From contig NVXM01000001.1 of the NCBI GenBank assembly GCA_002733865.1, positions 324,206 through 388,205 on the forward strand: a DNA stretch of 64,000 nucleotides, given 5' to 3'. Made by a program: the position numbers and the translations under genes. Positions 7,345 through 17,348 of the stretch are shown here, one piece after another. This DNA is from Sphingopyxis sp. (GTDB lineage: Bacteria > Pseudomonadota > Alphaproteobacteria > Sphingomonadales > Sphingomonadaceae). The notes under the pieces were generated by a model, which saw only the letters and a program-made list of their open reading frames with translations, had not been told where the DNA came from and did not search any database. Every line of letters starts with the position of its first letter. The first letter of the stretch is position 1.

Positions 7345-8730
7345 TTAGCTGCCTAGCGGTTCGTTGCCGAGCGCCAGATGCAGGTTGATGCGGTTTTCGA
7401 TGCGTGCGCGGCGCGCCTCGATCGCCCGGGTCTCTGCGGCAATGGCAGTGGTCTGCGAATTGATCAGATCGAATATGGTCGAGCGACCGTTGATATAGCG
7501 ACTGCGGGTCAGGACCACTGCCGCCTGCGCCTCCTCGGCGGCGGTCGCGGTGGCATCGACTTGTCGGGCCAGCGTCGCTTCGGCATCAAGCCGGTTTTCC
7601 ACCTCCTGATAGGCGGTCAGCACGGCCTGGGCATAATCGAACAGGGCCGCGCGCGCCTGCTCGCCCTGGCGGTCCGCTTCGGCGAGCAGGGCTCCTCCCC
7701 GAAACAACGGTTGCAGCAGGCCTCCGCTGATCGCGCTGATATAGGTGCCGGGATCGAATATGTCACCGAAATTGCCCGATGAGCTGCCGGCGTCGAATCG
7801 CAGGTTCAGTTGCGGAAACATCGCATGGCGCGCGTCGGTTGCCCTGAGGCCTGCCGCCGCCACCCGCTCTTCTGCCGCGATAAGATCGGGACGGCCCGCC
7901 AGCACTGCCACGGGGGCGGCAACGGAAGGTAGCGCGGCGGGGGTGATCAGGTCGGTTGCTCCACCGGCCTCGCCCGCCGGATAGCGGCCGGCCAGCACCT
8001 CCAGCGCCCGCGCCGCATTGGCCGACGCACGGATCGCTGCTTCCAGACGGTCCTGGCTGTTCGATACCGCGACCTGCGCCAGCCGGACATCAAGCCGTGA
8101 GGCGAGTCCGGCACGGAATCGGGCGTTAGTGATCCGCAGCGTATCCTGGCGCCGTTCCAGATCGCGCGTTGCCAGCTCGAGGGTGATGCCAGCGGCGCTG
8201 CGGTCATACCAGGCCCGCGCCACAGCGGCGGCCACCGCCTGCCGGGCTGCGGCAAAATCAGCAGCGGCGGCGCGTGCGTCAGCGCGGCCCGCTCCGGCGA
8301 GTGCCAGGTTGCGGCCCCATATATCGGCTTCCCAGCTCGCCGCCAGTGCCCCGTCATAAACGGCGGCGGCATTCTCCGCGTTATTTGCCGAGGCCGAAAT
8401 ATCGACCTGCGGGAACAGGTCCGCGCGCGACACGCGCATCGCCGCGCGAGCGGCGCGGAGCTCGGCCAGTACCGCCCGCAGGTTACGGTTATGGGCAAAG
8501 GCCTCACGCACCGCCTGTTCCAGCATCTCGTCGGAAAAGGATCGAAGCCAGCCGTCCGGATAGATCGGCGGTATCGTCTCCTCATTCTCGGCGACCGTAA
8601 CAATGTCGGGCCGTGCAGCCCAGTTGTCGGGGGCGTCGGGAACCACAGTCCGGTCAAGTTCAGGGCCGCCACGGATGGCGCAGGCCGAGAGCAGGAAAAG
8701 CAGCGAGACGGACGCGATTTTTCTGGTCAT
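7345..8730 (-). CDS. RND efflux outer-membrane lipoprotein, NodT family
   Basis: 461 residues with a lipoprotein signal (MTRKIASVSLLFLLSAC, lipidated Cys at 17) and two outer-membrane-efflux-protein repeats rich in Ala/Arg helices, as in TolC/OprM-type channels. Repeat cues include EQAVREAFAHNRNLRA and, later, RADLFPQVDISASAN and RHAMFPQLNLRFDAG. It forms the outer exit duct of a tripartite pump with the periplasmic adaptor 6 bases upstream and the RND permease beyond. Convergent to the TonB receptor. The gene order permease-adaptor-channel on the minus strand marks a single operon. Confidence 0.93.
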   Translation of the reverse strand: MTRKIASVSLLFLLSACAIRGGPELDRTVVPDAPDNWAARPDIVTVAENEETIPPIYPDGWLRSFSDEMLEQAVREAFAHNRNLRAVLAELRAARAAMRVSRADLFPQVDISASANNAENAAAVYDGALAASWEADIWGRNLALAGAGRADARAAAADFAAARQAVAAAVARAWYDRSAAGITLELATRDLERRQDTLRITNARFRAGLASRLDVRLAQVAVSNSQDRLEAAIRASANAARALEVLAGRYPAGEAGGATDLITPAALPSVAAPVAVLAGRPDLIAAEERVAAAGLRATDARHAMFPQLNLRFDAGSSSGNFGDIFDPGTYISAISGGLLQPLFRGGALLAEADRQGEQARAALFDYAQAVLTAYQEVENRLDAEATLARQVDATATAAEEAQAAVVLTRSRYINGRSTIFDLINSQTTAIAAETRAIEARRARIENRINLHLALGNEPLGS

Positions 8731-8736
8731 GCGGTC

Positions 8737-9894
8737 CTATCCCACTGACTTCCTGGAAATGGCGGCGGCATTTTCCTTGTCTTTTTCATCCCAGGTCACC
8801 GGCTGGCCGTCACGCAGTCGTTCGCCGCCGCGCACCACGATCAGATCGCCAGCCGCGATATTGCCGGATATTGCGACCCGGTCACCGTCCGGCTCGCCGA
8901 CCTGCACGTCGATCCGCTTCGCGGTCTTGTCCTTGGGATTGACGACATAGACAAATATACCGCTGTCGCGCAGCACCAGCGCATCGCGCGGGGCGGTCAG
9001 CACCTGGCGTTCGATCCCGGTCGGCACAGTGATCGAAATGGCGCTGCCGATTTTCAGATCATGCGTTCCCATCGGCGCGCGCACTTCCAGCGTCCGGCTT
9101 ACCTCATCGCCGGTCTCGATCACCGAACGAATGCGAGAGCTTCGCCGTTCGCCATTGGCCAGGATGGTGATTTCCTGTCCCTCCGCGAGCGACCCGGCAC
9201 TGGCGATCGGAACGCGGACCCGGGCTTCCGATCCGGTCCGGCCGATGATCCGGGCGATCTCGCGGCCGGGCGTTGCATATTCGCCGACCTCGATCTTGCG
9301 CTCGACCAGCTGACCCGCGAAGGGGCTGCGAATCCGGGTCCTGGACAGATCGAAATTCGCCGTTTGCAGAGCCACCTCCGCCGCCGCCAGACGGGCTCTT
9401 GTCTGGTCACGCGACGAAATGGCTTCGTCCAGCGACGCCTCGGACTCGGCCTCTTCCTTGAGCAATTGCTGTAGCCGCTCGACCAGCCGGTTCTGGTAGG
9501 TCAGGTCGGCCTGCAGCCGCCGCACGTCCGCCGCCGCTTGGTCCCGGGCGAGTTTCGCGCTGCGGCTGTCGATCACAGCTATAACCGTGCCCTGGCCTAC
9601 CCGGGCACCGATATCGAGCGTCGATTGTATCCGGCCGGCGACCTCCGACGCGACGATCGAATCGCGATCGGCAACGATATCGCCGGGGGCGGTGAAATTT
9701 GGCGTGAGAGCAGTCTTTTCGATCTTGGCCAGCGTGACGATTGCTGGCGGCGGCCCGCCCGGTCCCTCCTGCTGTCCGTCGGCAGGGCTGGAGGAAAAGA
9801 ACAGGAAATAGGCCAGCGCGGCGAGCAGCGCGGCACCGCCGATCGCAAACCAGCGGGCATTGTCTCTGACATAATAGGGCAGGGTGACAGTCAT
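8737..9894 (-). CDS. RND efflux periplasmic adaptor (membrane fusion protein)
   Basis: 385 residues. A single N-terminal membrane anchor (WFAIGGAALLAALAYFLFF, about 15-33) is followed by a lipoyl/barrel-sandwich half (GDIVADRDSIVASEVAGRI), a coiled-coil hairpin of about 100 residues, the second lipoyl half (IRSPFAGQLVERKIEVGEY) and beta-barrel and membrane-proximal domains. HlyD/AcrA type. Its ATG overlaps the permease stop (ATGA at 9891-9894), so the two are translationally coupled. It bridges the inner-membrane pump and the NodT channel. Confidence 0.93.
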   Translation of the reverse strand: MTVTLPYYVRDNARWFAIGGAALLAALAYFLFFSSSPADGQQEGPGGPPPAIVTLAKIEKTALTPNFTAPGDIVADRDSIVASEVAGRIQSTLDIGARVGQGTVIAVIDSRSAKLARDQAAADVRRLQADLTYQNRLVERLQQLLKEEAESEASLDEAISSRDQTRARLAAAEVALQTANFDLSRTRIRSPFAGQLVERKIEVGEYATPGREIARIIGRTGSEARVRVPIASAGSLAEGQEITILANGERRSSRIRSVIETGDEVSRTLEVRAPMGTHDLKIGSAISITVPTGIERQVLTAPRDALVLRDSGIFVYVVNPKDKTAKRIDVQVGEPDGDRVAISGNIAAGDLIVVRGGERLRDGQPVTWDEKDKENAAAISRKSVG

Positions 9895-12800
9895 TCAGCA
9901 GGCTCCAGTACGGGGGTGCCGGCATAGCGCGGCGTCGGTCCCTGGTCGGTCGGTCGGTCTTTTCTGGTACCGCCCAGCTGGATCAGCGCCGGCAGCAGCA
10001 CCAGGGTGAATATGGTGGAAACCAGCACCCCGCCGACGATGATGACGGCGAGACCCCGGTAGATCGCGCTGCCCGGGCCGGGTACCAGCGCCAGCGGCAA
10101 CATGCCCATCACCGAGGTGCCGGTTGTCATCAGGATCGGCAGCAGGCGAAGCCTGAGCGCGCTCCGGGCGGCTTCCGAACGACTCATGCCCTCGGCCTCG
10201 CTGTCGCGCGCCTGCGCCATCAGCAGGATCGCATTGTTGACCACGATCCCGAGCAGGATGACAAAGCCGATCATGCCGAGCAGGTCGAGCGGCGTCGGCT
10301 TGAACAGGTTGAGAATCTGGATACCGATCACCCCGCCAACGGTGGCCAGCGGCAGCGCGATGATCACCAGCGCCGAATCCCGGGCAGAGCGGAACACCGA
10401 CGCCATGATCACGAACAGCAGCGCTGCGGCCAGAATGAAATTGCTGCTCAGCGAGGAAATTGCCTGCAGCAGCGCATCGGCATCGCCGCCGTAGCGCAAG
10501 GTGCCACCGGCAGGCAGCGCGTTGCGGATCGGCCCCTCGGCCGATGCCTCGATCTTCTCCAGTGCATCGCCCAGCGCCATTCCCGGCGGGGGCGATACGT
10601 TGATGGTCAGCGTCTTGCGGCCGTCGACATGCGCGATCTGGGTCGGGCCGACCCCGCGCAGCAGCGTCGCGACTTCGCCCAGCGGTACAGCACCGCCATT
10701 TGGCGTGACGATCGGCGCACTTTCAATCGCTTCCGGATCGGCGGCTTCCAATCCGCGCATGATCACGCGCATCCGCTCGCCATCTGACACATATTCACCG
10801 AGATAGAGCCCGTCCCCCATCGCCCGCACCGCGCGACCGACCTGCTCACGGGTCATGCCCAGCTCGGCGATCCGCCGGTCATTCGGAGTCAGCCGCAGTT
10901 CGGGTACCACGACATTGGGGTCGGGATTGGGCCGGACCATCGCGCCGGGAATGGCAGCGTTGATGGAGTCCGTGGCGACCAGCGCCGCCTGGCGCAGCGC
11001 TTCGTCATCTTCGGCCTGCAGATAGAGTTCGATACTGCCGTTGCCGCCGAAATTGCCAAACAGGCTGCCCTGCTGGGCAAAGGCCTGGACATCGGGAAAG
11101 CCGGCCAGGATCTCGTTGTTGACAATAGCGGTCATCTCCTCGATCCGCGACTGGTCCTTGATCCGTATGCCGGTGTTCAGGCCCCAGGGATTGACGAACA
11201 GATAATAGTTGAGCAGTTCGGGCTGCTTCTCGCCCTTGAGATAGGGATCCAGCCGCTGCACCACCTCTTCGGCGATTTCCGTGCGCGCCGCTTCCAGCGT
11301 CTGGCCCGACGGCAAGCCGACCCAGGCATCGACGGCATCGCGTTTTACGTCCGGCAGATAGTCGGTCTGCGGCCACAGAAAATAGGAAATGACCATCGGC
11401 GCCAGAATCAGCGAGGGGATCCATATCCGGCGCTTTCGATCGCTGTCGATCAGGCTGAAAATCCGGTCGGCATAGCCGTCCCAGCGGCGCTCGTTTTCGT
11501 CCATGTCGAGATTGCCTGCGAAGCGGCGGGCGGCGGCCGGCAAGACGGTGACCGCGACAATCAGGCTGGCGATGACTGAAATCGCGATGGTCAGAGCGAG
11601 GTCGGCGAACAGCTGCCCTTCGACATCCTGAATGAACATGATCGGGATGAAGATAGCGACGGTCGTGGCGGTCGACGCGAACAGCGCAGGCCAGACCTGT
11701 GCAACGGCTTCCAGTGCTGCCGGGCCGGGGTCCTTTCCCTGTTTCCGGATGCGCACGAAATTCTCCATCACCACGATCGCGGCGTCGAGCACCATGCCGG
11801 TGGCAAAGGCGAGCCCGGCGAGCGAGATCACATTGATCGTCCGCCCCGCCATGCCGAGCACCGCCAGCGTGACCAGCAGGCAGACCGGGACCGTCGCGGC
11901 GATTATGACGGTGGCCCGGGCGCGCCGGACGAACAGCCAGAGCAGGCCGACGGCGAGCAATGTTCCGAGCAGCAGATTGCCGCCCAGGAAGGACAGCGCG
12001 CGCTTGATGAACACAGACGGGTCAAAGCTTTTTTCGATTCTTGCGCCGACGCTGCGCAGCTCGTTTTCGTTGAACGCCTTCACTTCGGCGAGCACCGCGT
12101 CGATTGCATCCAGAGTGTTGCTTCCCGGCTCGCGGATCACCTGCATGCCGATCGCCGGATTGCCATTCTGATAGGTCGCGCCAAACGCCTTGTCCGGTCC
12201 GACATTGATATCGGCGACATCGCGCATGCGGATGACCGTGGTCCCGCGCTGGGCGACGGTCAGGTCGCCGATCTGGTCAGCGGTGAAATTGCCTTCGAAG
12301 CGCAGGGCGTAGCCGCGGCGTCCGACATCGATCGTGCCGCCACCGATATCCTGAAAACGGCCAACCGCGCGCGACAATTCCTCGATCGTAAGATTGAGCT
12401 GGGCAAGCCGCCACGGATCAAAGCGGATCCGCAAGATCCGTTCGCCAGTCGGTGCCTGTAGGTCCACACCCTGCACACCTTCAATGGTTTCCAGTTTCGG
12501 AATGATCGTGTCACGGGCAAAGCGTGCCAGCGCTTCGCTGTCCATATTGCTGTCCGGCAACGCCTGGAGAAACAGGTAGATCAACGATTCCCCCTGCTGG
12601 CCGTTGGCCCCACCAACGATTGGCCGGTCGGCATCCAGCGGCCAGTTGCGCACCTGCTGCGCCCGGCTCGACACTTCGGCAAAGGCCTTGTCCATATTCG
12701 TACCCAAGGCAAATTCCAGATTGAACCAGACATTGCCGTTGTTCGACCAGCTGTTGATCGTTTCCAGCCCGGGAATCCCGCGCAGCTGCTCCTCAATCGG

Positions 12801-12995
12801 GATGGTAATTTCCGATTCCATTTCCTTTGGGCTGGCGGCGCGCCAGTTGGCCTGCATCGAAAGCTGCGGCCGTTCGATATTGGGGAAGAGCTGGATCGGG
12901 GTGGTGAAGATGGAGATAATGCCGATCAGGGCTATCAGCGCGAGGCCGGCGGCAATGGCGGCGGGATAGCGCAGGGCAAGATTAGTCAGCGTCAT
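9891..12995 (-). CDS. RND efflux permease, AcrB/HAE-like
   Basis: 1034 residues from ATG 12995; an in-frame TTG at 13004 would add three. The fold is the duplicated 12-helix RND transporter: TM1 near residues 10-30, the first periplasmic porter and docking loop, helices 2-6 (LLLGTLLAVGLLWLF onward), TM7 near IWIPSLILAPMVISYFLWP, a second large loop, and helices 8-12. The TM4 motif reads GMVLDAAIVVMEN: one of the two proton-relay aspartates of AcrB is kept and the other is Ala, as in CusA-like and many other family members. Substrate class (drug, solvent, metal) cannot be told. No regulator gene is adjacent. Confidence 0.93.
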   Translation of the reverse strand: MTLTNLALRYPAAIAAGLALIALIGIISIFTTPIQLFPNIERPQLSMQANWRAASPKEMESEITIPIEEQLRGIPGLETINSWSNNGNVWFNLEFALGTNMDKAFAEVSSRAQQVRNWPLDADRPIVGGANGQQGESLIYLFLQALPDSNMDSEALARFARDTIIPKLETIEGVQGVDLQAPTGERILRIRFDPWRLAQLNLTIEELSRAVGRFQDIGGGTIDVGRRGYALRFEGNFTADQIGDLTVAQRGTTVIRMRDVADINVGPDKAFGATYQNGNPAIGMQVIREPGSNTLDAIDAVLAEVKAFNENELRSVGARIEKSFDPSVFIKRALSFLGGNLLLGTLLAVGLLWLFVRRARATVIIAATVPVCLLVTLAVLGMAGRTINVISLAGLAFATGMVLDAAIVVMENFVRIRKQGKDPGPAALEAVAQVWPALFASTATTVAIFIPIMFIQDVEGQLFADLALTIAISVIASLIVAVTVLPAAARRFAGNLDMDENERRWDGYADRIFSLIDSDRKRRIWIPSLILAPMVISYFLWPQTDYLPDVKRDAVDAWVGLPSGQTLEAARTEIAEEVVQRLDPYLKGEKQPELLNYYLFVNPWGLNTGIRIKDQSRIEEMTAIVNNEILAGFPDVQAFAQQGSLFGNFGGNGSIELYLQAEDDEALRQAALVATDSINAAIPGAMVRPNPDPNVVVPELRLTPNDRRIAELGMTREQVGRAVRAMGDGLYLGEYVSDGERMRVIMRGLEAADPEAIESAPIVTPNGGAVPLGEVATLLRGVGPTQIAHVDGRKTLTINVSPPPGMALGDALEKIEASAEGPIRNALPAGGTLRYGGDADALLQAISSLSSNFILAAALLFVIMASVFRSARDSALVIIALPLATVGGVIGIQILNLFKPTPLDLLGMIGFVILLGIVVNNAILLMAQARDSEAEGMSRSEAARSALRLRLLPILMTTGTSVMGMLPLALVPGPGSAIYRGLAVIIVGGVLVSTIFTLVLLPALIQLGGTRKDRPTDQGPTPRYAGTPVLEPAE

Positions 12996-13004
12996 CGCCG
13001 GCAA

Positions 13005-13581
13005 CCCGCAGCAAAATCGCCGGAAATGATGCGCTGTTCGCTATGTCTCATCAAGCTTCCCCCGTCCCATTACCGGTAAAATCGCTGTGAGAGAAAAGGC
13101 CTAAGGTAACAAAAGTAACCTGATGAGCCCCTTTCGACCAAATTCGACAGGCTTTCGATGAACGTCTATGAGGAAAATGTCATCGCGCTGGCCCATCCTG
13201 CCCCGGCTCATTTGTCCAGCGATCTGTATTTTTGTCGGAAAACCAACGTTGCGCGCAGATGCTTATGCGCCCTACCTCCGGGCGAGACGTTCGGCAAACA
13301 AAAGTCGGTCCGTAACCCTCGATTGACCGGATTGCAGAATAGGTTTTTATCCCGGCCATGCAAATGGCCCAGCCCTGGCGGGCAATAAGCGGAAACGGGC
13401 GTTCGGAAAAATGTTCAGTCTCATCGCGCCGAGCCGGTTAATAAATCCAAGCATCCTGGGTTTCGATGGCCGGTTAAAGCAAACAGGGCCGCGAACGGGA
13501 GCATTTACCGGTTGATGCCATCAACCCATTTGGCCCAGGCCGCCGTTTGGACTATAGGAAAATGCTGAAGGCGGTGAATAT
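13005..13581. other. 577-bp divergent intergenic region
   Basis: The interval lies between the divergent RND operon and the DUF1702 gene and must hold both promoters. I see an interrupted palindrome GGTAACAAAAGTAACC (13105-13120), symmetric as GGT.AC....GT.ACC, about 110 bases upstream of the permease start; it could be an operator but has no second copy here. A 76-codon frame at 13158-13388 has no ribosome-binding site or recognisable residues and is not called. Confidence 0.4.
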
Positions 13582-14592
13582 ATGGAACACAAAGCGGCGG
13601 CCGTGGAAGTCCGAAGGAACACGCCGGGGGACGATGCCGACAGGCTCCGACCTCCGCCTGCCTTCATCCGGAAATTTCTGGCGCTTGATCCGAGACGGGT
13701 GGAGTTTCGCGTACGCGGCTTTGATCTGGCGGACAAGAGCCATGAGGAGCGGCTGGAATCGATCGGCAAAGCGTTTCTGCGCGGCTATAATCTGACGCTG
13801 ACGGCGCGTTCACTCACCCGGTTCCGGCAAGCCATGGATCAGGAAACCGACCTGCTGCGGGGCTTCTTTATCGAGGGTGGCGCGATGGGCAGCGCGCTCG
13901 TCGACAGCCTGCCGTTTCGCAAGGCCATGCTGCCGCGCTATATCGACCACTTTGCGGAACAATATCCGATCCTGGTCCATGCCGGTGTCGGACTGACCAT
14001 CTCGAAGCTGCGCTGGCGCGAACGTGGCATCATGGCCGAGCTCGACCCCTTTTACCGCTGGCTGGCCTATGACGGGCTTGGCTATCACAATATGTATTTC
14101 GAGCCCGACAAGACCCTGACCGGGCCGAAGCGCGCGCTCGAAGGCTATGCGGCGCGGGCCTATGACCAGGGCGCCGGTCGCGGCATCTGGTTCATCAGCG
14201 GGGCCGATGTCGGCAAGGCCGCGTCCACGATCGCTACCATGGCCGAGGACCGCCGCCCCGACCTCTGGGCCGGCGCCGGCTTGGCCATGTGTTATGCGGG
14301 GCCGGCCGATGCCCAGTCTTTTCTCGAGGCCCGCCGGCTGGCCGGCCCCTGTGCCGCCGATATGGCGACCGGGGTGGCGATCGCCTGCGCCGCCCGGGTG
14401 AAAGACCAGTCGCTGCTGCCCGAAACGTGCGAAGCCATTACCAAATTATGGGGACGGTCCCCGGAAGCACTGGCGGAGCAGGTCGAAGCAAAGCGCCAAT
14501 CTGCCCTGCAAGCGGGGGGCGATGGTGACAATCGCTATGCAGTCTGGCGCGATAAAATTGCTAGCACTTTTGCCATCAGGCAATTGGGTTGA
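13582..14592 (+). CDS. DUF1702 family protein
   Basis: 336 residues, no signal peptide or membrane helix. The sequence carries the hallmarks of DUF1702: GFFIEGGAMGSALVDSL, a stretch with HAGVGLTISKLRWR, WLAYDGLGYHNMYF, ARAYDQGAGRGIWFISGADV and RRPDLWAGAGLAMCYAGPAD. Members are best known as conserved proteins of unknown function in actinobacterial enediyne and other natural-product clusters, where they usually sit with a second DUF1702 or an ASPIC/UnbV-like gene. Here none of those neighbours is present; the flanks are an RND pump and a nonulosonate cluster. Function is unknown. Confidence 0.75.
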   Translation: MEHKAAAVEVRRNTPGDDADRLRPPPAFIRKFLALDPRRVEFRVRGFDLADKSHEERLESIGKAFLRGYNLTLTARSLTRFRQAMDQETDLLRGFFIEGGAMGSALVDSLPFRKAMLPRYIDHFAEQYPILVHAGVGLTISKLRWRERGIMAELDPFYRWLAYDGLGYHNMYFEPDKTLTGPKRALEGYAARAYDQGAGRGIWFISGADVGKAASTIATMAEDRRPDLWAGAGLAMCYAGPADAQSFLEARRLAGPCAADMATGVAIACAARVKDQSLLPETCEAITKLWGRSPEALAEQVEAKRQSALQAGGDGDNRYAVWRDKIASTFAIRQLG

Positions 14593-14770
14593 AAACCTGA
14601 TTATTAATTCAATACCAATTATCCGCCTCGGCCAATTCAATTTTATCAATACTGACTGAACCCGTGCGCTTTTATCCGTCGAGCAACCCCAGAATGTAAA
14701 TCTTTGTTGAATTGAAGGGTTCCTAGTTTAGACGTAATCAAAAGAACCACAACTGGCAGCAAGGTACTCC

Positions 14771-15823
14771 ATGAAGATATTAGAAACCGTGATCTCGCCG
14801 ACCGAGCGGCCTTATATTATTGCTGAAGTATCGGCCAATCATGGTGGAGAATTGAGCCAAGCGCTGGATCTGGTTGGCGCCGCCGCTGAGGCGGGAGCGA
14901 GCGCGGTTAAATTTCAGACTTATACTGCCGACACCATGACCATTGAATGCGACCGGCCGGAGTTTCGCATCGATAATTCCGAAAGCTTGTGGAACGGGCG
15001 TACACTTTATGATCTTTACGATGAAGCACACACACCTTGGGAGTGGCATGCCCAATTGTTCGAAGAGGCGCGGCGGCGCGGACTACATGCCTTCTCAAGT
15101 GGGTTCGACGAGACCGCAATAGATTTTCTCGAAACGCTAGATCCGCCCTGTTACAAAGTCGCATCTTTTGAGCATACGTTCATTCCGCTGCTTGAAAAAG
15201 TGGCCAAAACGAAAAAACCTGTGATTTTGTCTTGCGGACTGGCGTCAATGGACGAGATACGCGGGTCGGTTCAGGCACTGACCGCCGCTGAATCGGGCCC
15301 AATCTGCCTGCTCGCATGCACCAGCAGCTACCCGGCATCTGTCGCCGATAGCAACCTGCGCCGTATTCCGGCTCTGAAAGAAGCTTTTCCCACATGTCAT
15401 ATTGGCTTGTCAGACCATACCATTGGCAGCACTGCGGCGATCGCGGCGGTCGCTCTGGGTGCTTGTGTTTTTGAAAAACACTTTAAAATGGCTGGCGATG
15501 ATACATCAGTTGATGCCGCATTTTCGGTTACGCCAGAGGGATTGCGCGATTATGTCAATGTAATAAATGATGCTTGGGAGGCGCTGGGAGAGGCGAAGTT
15601 TGGAGCAGCGAGCGAGACAGAGGCCCAATCGCTACAATTTCGCAGGTCGATTTACGTTGTGGCGGATATCGATAAAGGGGAACCTTTCACCCGTGAAAAT
15701 ATTAGATGCATCCGGCCAGGGCTTGGCTTGCAAACGGAGCACTTTTTTTCTGTTCTTGGAAAAACTGCCGCGCAAACAATAAAGCGCGGAACGCCGCTTA
15801 GCTTCGATCTGGTTTCTAGCTAA
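14771..15823 (+). CDS. pseI: Pseudaminic acid synthase-type nonulosonate synthase (NeuB family)
   Basis: 350 residues. It condenses a 2,4-diacetamido hexose with phosphoenolpyruvate to a nine-carbon acid, in the cytoplasm. The TIM barrel shows YIIAEVSANHGGELSQALDL, VKFQTYTADTMTIE, WNGRTLYDLYDEAHTPWEWH (a PseI-like rather than NeuB-like segment), FSSGFDETAIDFLE and IGLSDHTIGS. The C-terminal antifreeze-like SAF domain (about 285-350) contains GEPFTRENIRCIRPGLGL. The other pathway genes lie at 18673-23081. The 3' end overlaps the converging glycosyltransferase gene by 8 bases. A legionaminic-type product is the main alternative, but PseB/PseG homologues make pseudaminate more likely. Confidence 0.9.
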   Translation: MKILETVISPTERPYIIAEVSANHGGELSQALDLVGAAAEAGASAVKFQTYTADTMTIECDRPEFRIDNSESLWNGRTLYDLYDEAHTPWEWHAQLFEEARRRGLHAFSSGFDETAIDFLETLDPPCYKVASFEHTFIPLLEKVAKTKKPVILSCGLASMDEIRGSVQALTAAESGPICLLACTSSYPASVADSNLRRIPALKEAFPTCHIGLSDHTIGSTAAIAAVALGACVFEKHFKMAGDDTSVDAAFSVTPEGLRDYVNVINDAWEALGEAKFGAASETEAQSLQFRRSIYVVADIDKGEPFTRENIRCIRPGLGLQTEHFFSVLGKTAAQTIKRGTPLSFDLVSS

Positions 15824-17240
15824 GGTAGCGCTGGATTTTCCGAGCCGCTTTTTCCTCAAGCATCGTGTTATCAGAATTATAAGAGGCGTCGTAGCTCTGC
15901 ATTACATTCCGCCATGCAGGGCCTGTGTAGAATGCTTTCAGCATCGGGTAGAGATCATTGCTCCAATTCCTGACTTCACAGACGAGACCGTCCTGGATGA
16001 ACCCACAATAGTCGTGGTTCAGACTGTCAAGGGAGTCGCAATAGGCCACGGGCCGCCCGCCGCGAAGAGCATTCATCGCCACGCCGCTATTACCACAGAA
16101 AATTAAATCACAGGCATTGATCTCGTCATCAAGGGGGGTACCGATGGTTACTTTCACATTTTTGTGTCTTGCCGTGAGCTCCGAGAAGTCTGATTTCAGC
16201 AGCGCGACGGGATGATTACGAATGAGAATCTGTACGGTCGGGTTGCTTTGATTGATCGCTGCGACAAGTTTCTCGACGGCATCGGAACAAGTCAGGGCGG
16301 TGAGAAATATTCCGATCATCTGTATCTCGTCGCGCCACTCCATTGGGCGAGTGGTGCCCGGCTGACCAATGAGCGCGACATCAGCGTTGCAACGGCTTGC
16401 GGTAACATAGGTTTTCCGGATGGCATCACCGTAAAAAACGGCGCAATCGGCCAGCACAGGCGGCACTGTTGCGCCGTTTGCCGGTACCGGTGCGTGATTA
16501 ACATAGATCACATTGCGACCCGTCGCATGGGCGGCAGCGGCCAAACCCAGCGCCTCAGGGCTGTAGTTGCTGGCGACAATCGCTGCGCGCAACTCGGGAT
16601 GCTGGGTGAACAGCTGACAGAAGCGCATATAAAAAGCTAGCCCGCTTGCGATGCGGGCCGAGGGCATGAAGCCATAGGACCGCGCGAGGCGTGACAAGTA
16701 AGGAAGCACGCGCCTTGCGGCGCCAACCATATTCAGCGTCGCTCGCAACCAGCCAGGCCGGAATAGATGGGCTCGCTGTAGCGATAACTGCATAATTTTA
16801 GCATCGGGCAGGAAAGACATCAGCCGGGCGATGGCGCTTGCTTCATTATGGAAATTTGAGATGGAAACAGCATCCTGGCCATCCTGTTCGAATGGCCCTA
16901 GTGACAGCACGCATTTGAACATATAGGCCAATAGGACCAGCGGCTGCAGGATGCGAGATCCAGCTTTGTTATAGAGCATATCAACCACTCGGTAGACCGG
17001 ATTCTTGTTTTTGATTTCCGCAAATACCGCATTGCGCGTTGCAGATGTCTCCATACTGCGGATGACAGCCAGCGCCGTGTAGAGATTATAAGTGTCGCGT
17101 CCTGTTGAGACGTCTGGTTGAGAAATGGTCTCAAAATCGCCGTAAATTGGTGAATCACCCAGAACCGCAAGATCTACCGCGGCGCTCGCCCCCAATTCCA
17201 TGTCGCGCGATGTCAAACCAATTGTGCCCAGTCGTTTCAT
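15816..17240 (-). CDS. Putative glycosyltransferase (GT-B-like), candidate nonulosonate transferase
   Basis: 474 residues with no signal peptide. The C-terminal half looks like a GT-B nucleotide-sugar-binding domain: NHAPVPANGATVPPVLADCA, RNHPVALLKSDFSEL, VTIGTPLDDEINACDLIFCGNSGVAMNALRGGRPVAYCDS. This is the layout of capsule, sialyl- and polysialyltransferase-like proteins that use CMP-sugars. It lies inside the pseudaminate gene set, convergent to pseI and divergent from the flippase. I infer that it transfers the CMP-activated nonulosonate to an acceptor; no signature I can read proves the donor. Confidence 0.55.
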   Translation of the reverse strand: MKRLGTIGLTSRDMELGASAAVDLAVLGDSPIYGDFETISQPDVSTGRDTYNLYTALAVIRSMETSATRNAVFAEIKNKNPVYRVVDMLYNKAGSRILQPLVLLAYMFKCVLSLGPFEQDGQDAVSISNFHNEASAIARLMSFLPDAKIMQLSLQRAHLFRPGWLRATLNMVGAARRVLPYLSRLARSYGFMPSARIASGLAFYMRFCQLFTQHPELRAAIVASNYSPEALGLAAAAHATGRNVIYVNHAPVPANGATVPPVLADCAVFYGDAIRKTYVTASRCNADVALIGQPGTTRPMEWRDEIQMIGIFLTALTCSDAVEKLVAAINQSNPTVQILIRNHPVALLKSDFSELTARHKNVKVTIGTPLDDEINACDLIFCGNSGVAMNALRGGRPVAYCDSLDSLNHDYCGFIQDGLVCEVRNWSNDLYPMLKAFYTGPAWRNVMQSYDASYNSDNTMLEEKAARKIQRYLS

Positions 17241-17348
17241 GATGTTTCCTGAAATTGCCTTATTCCTGCGCCTCGCCTAACCAGCGTCGAGGACTGAACG
17301 ACATATTGCAGGTAATTGTTAATAAATTGCATTTAGGGGCTATTAACC

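Noticed and set aside
11760..11830. Loss of one proton-relay aspartate in the RND permease (VLDAAIV instead of VDDAIV)
   Set aside because: The Asp-Ala form occurs in other functional RND families such as CusA, so it is not by itself unusual.
13158..13388. 76-codon plus-strand ORF between the RND operon and the DUF1702 gene
   Set aside because: No Shine-Dalgarno sequence, unlike any family I know, and its composition fits non-coding DNA.
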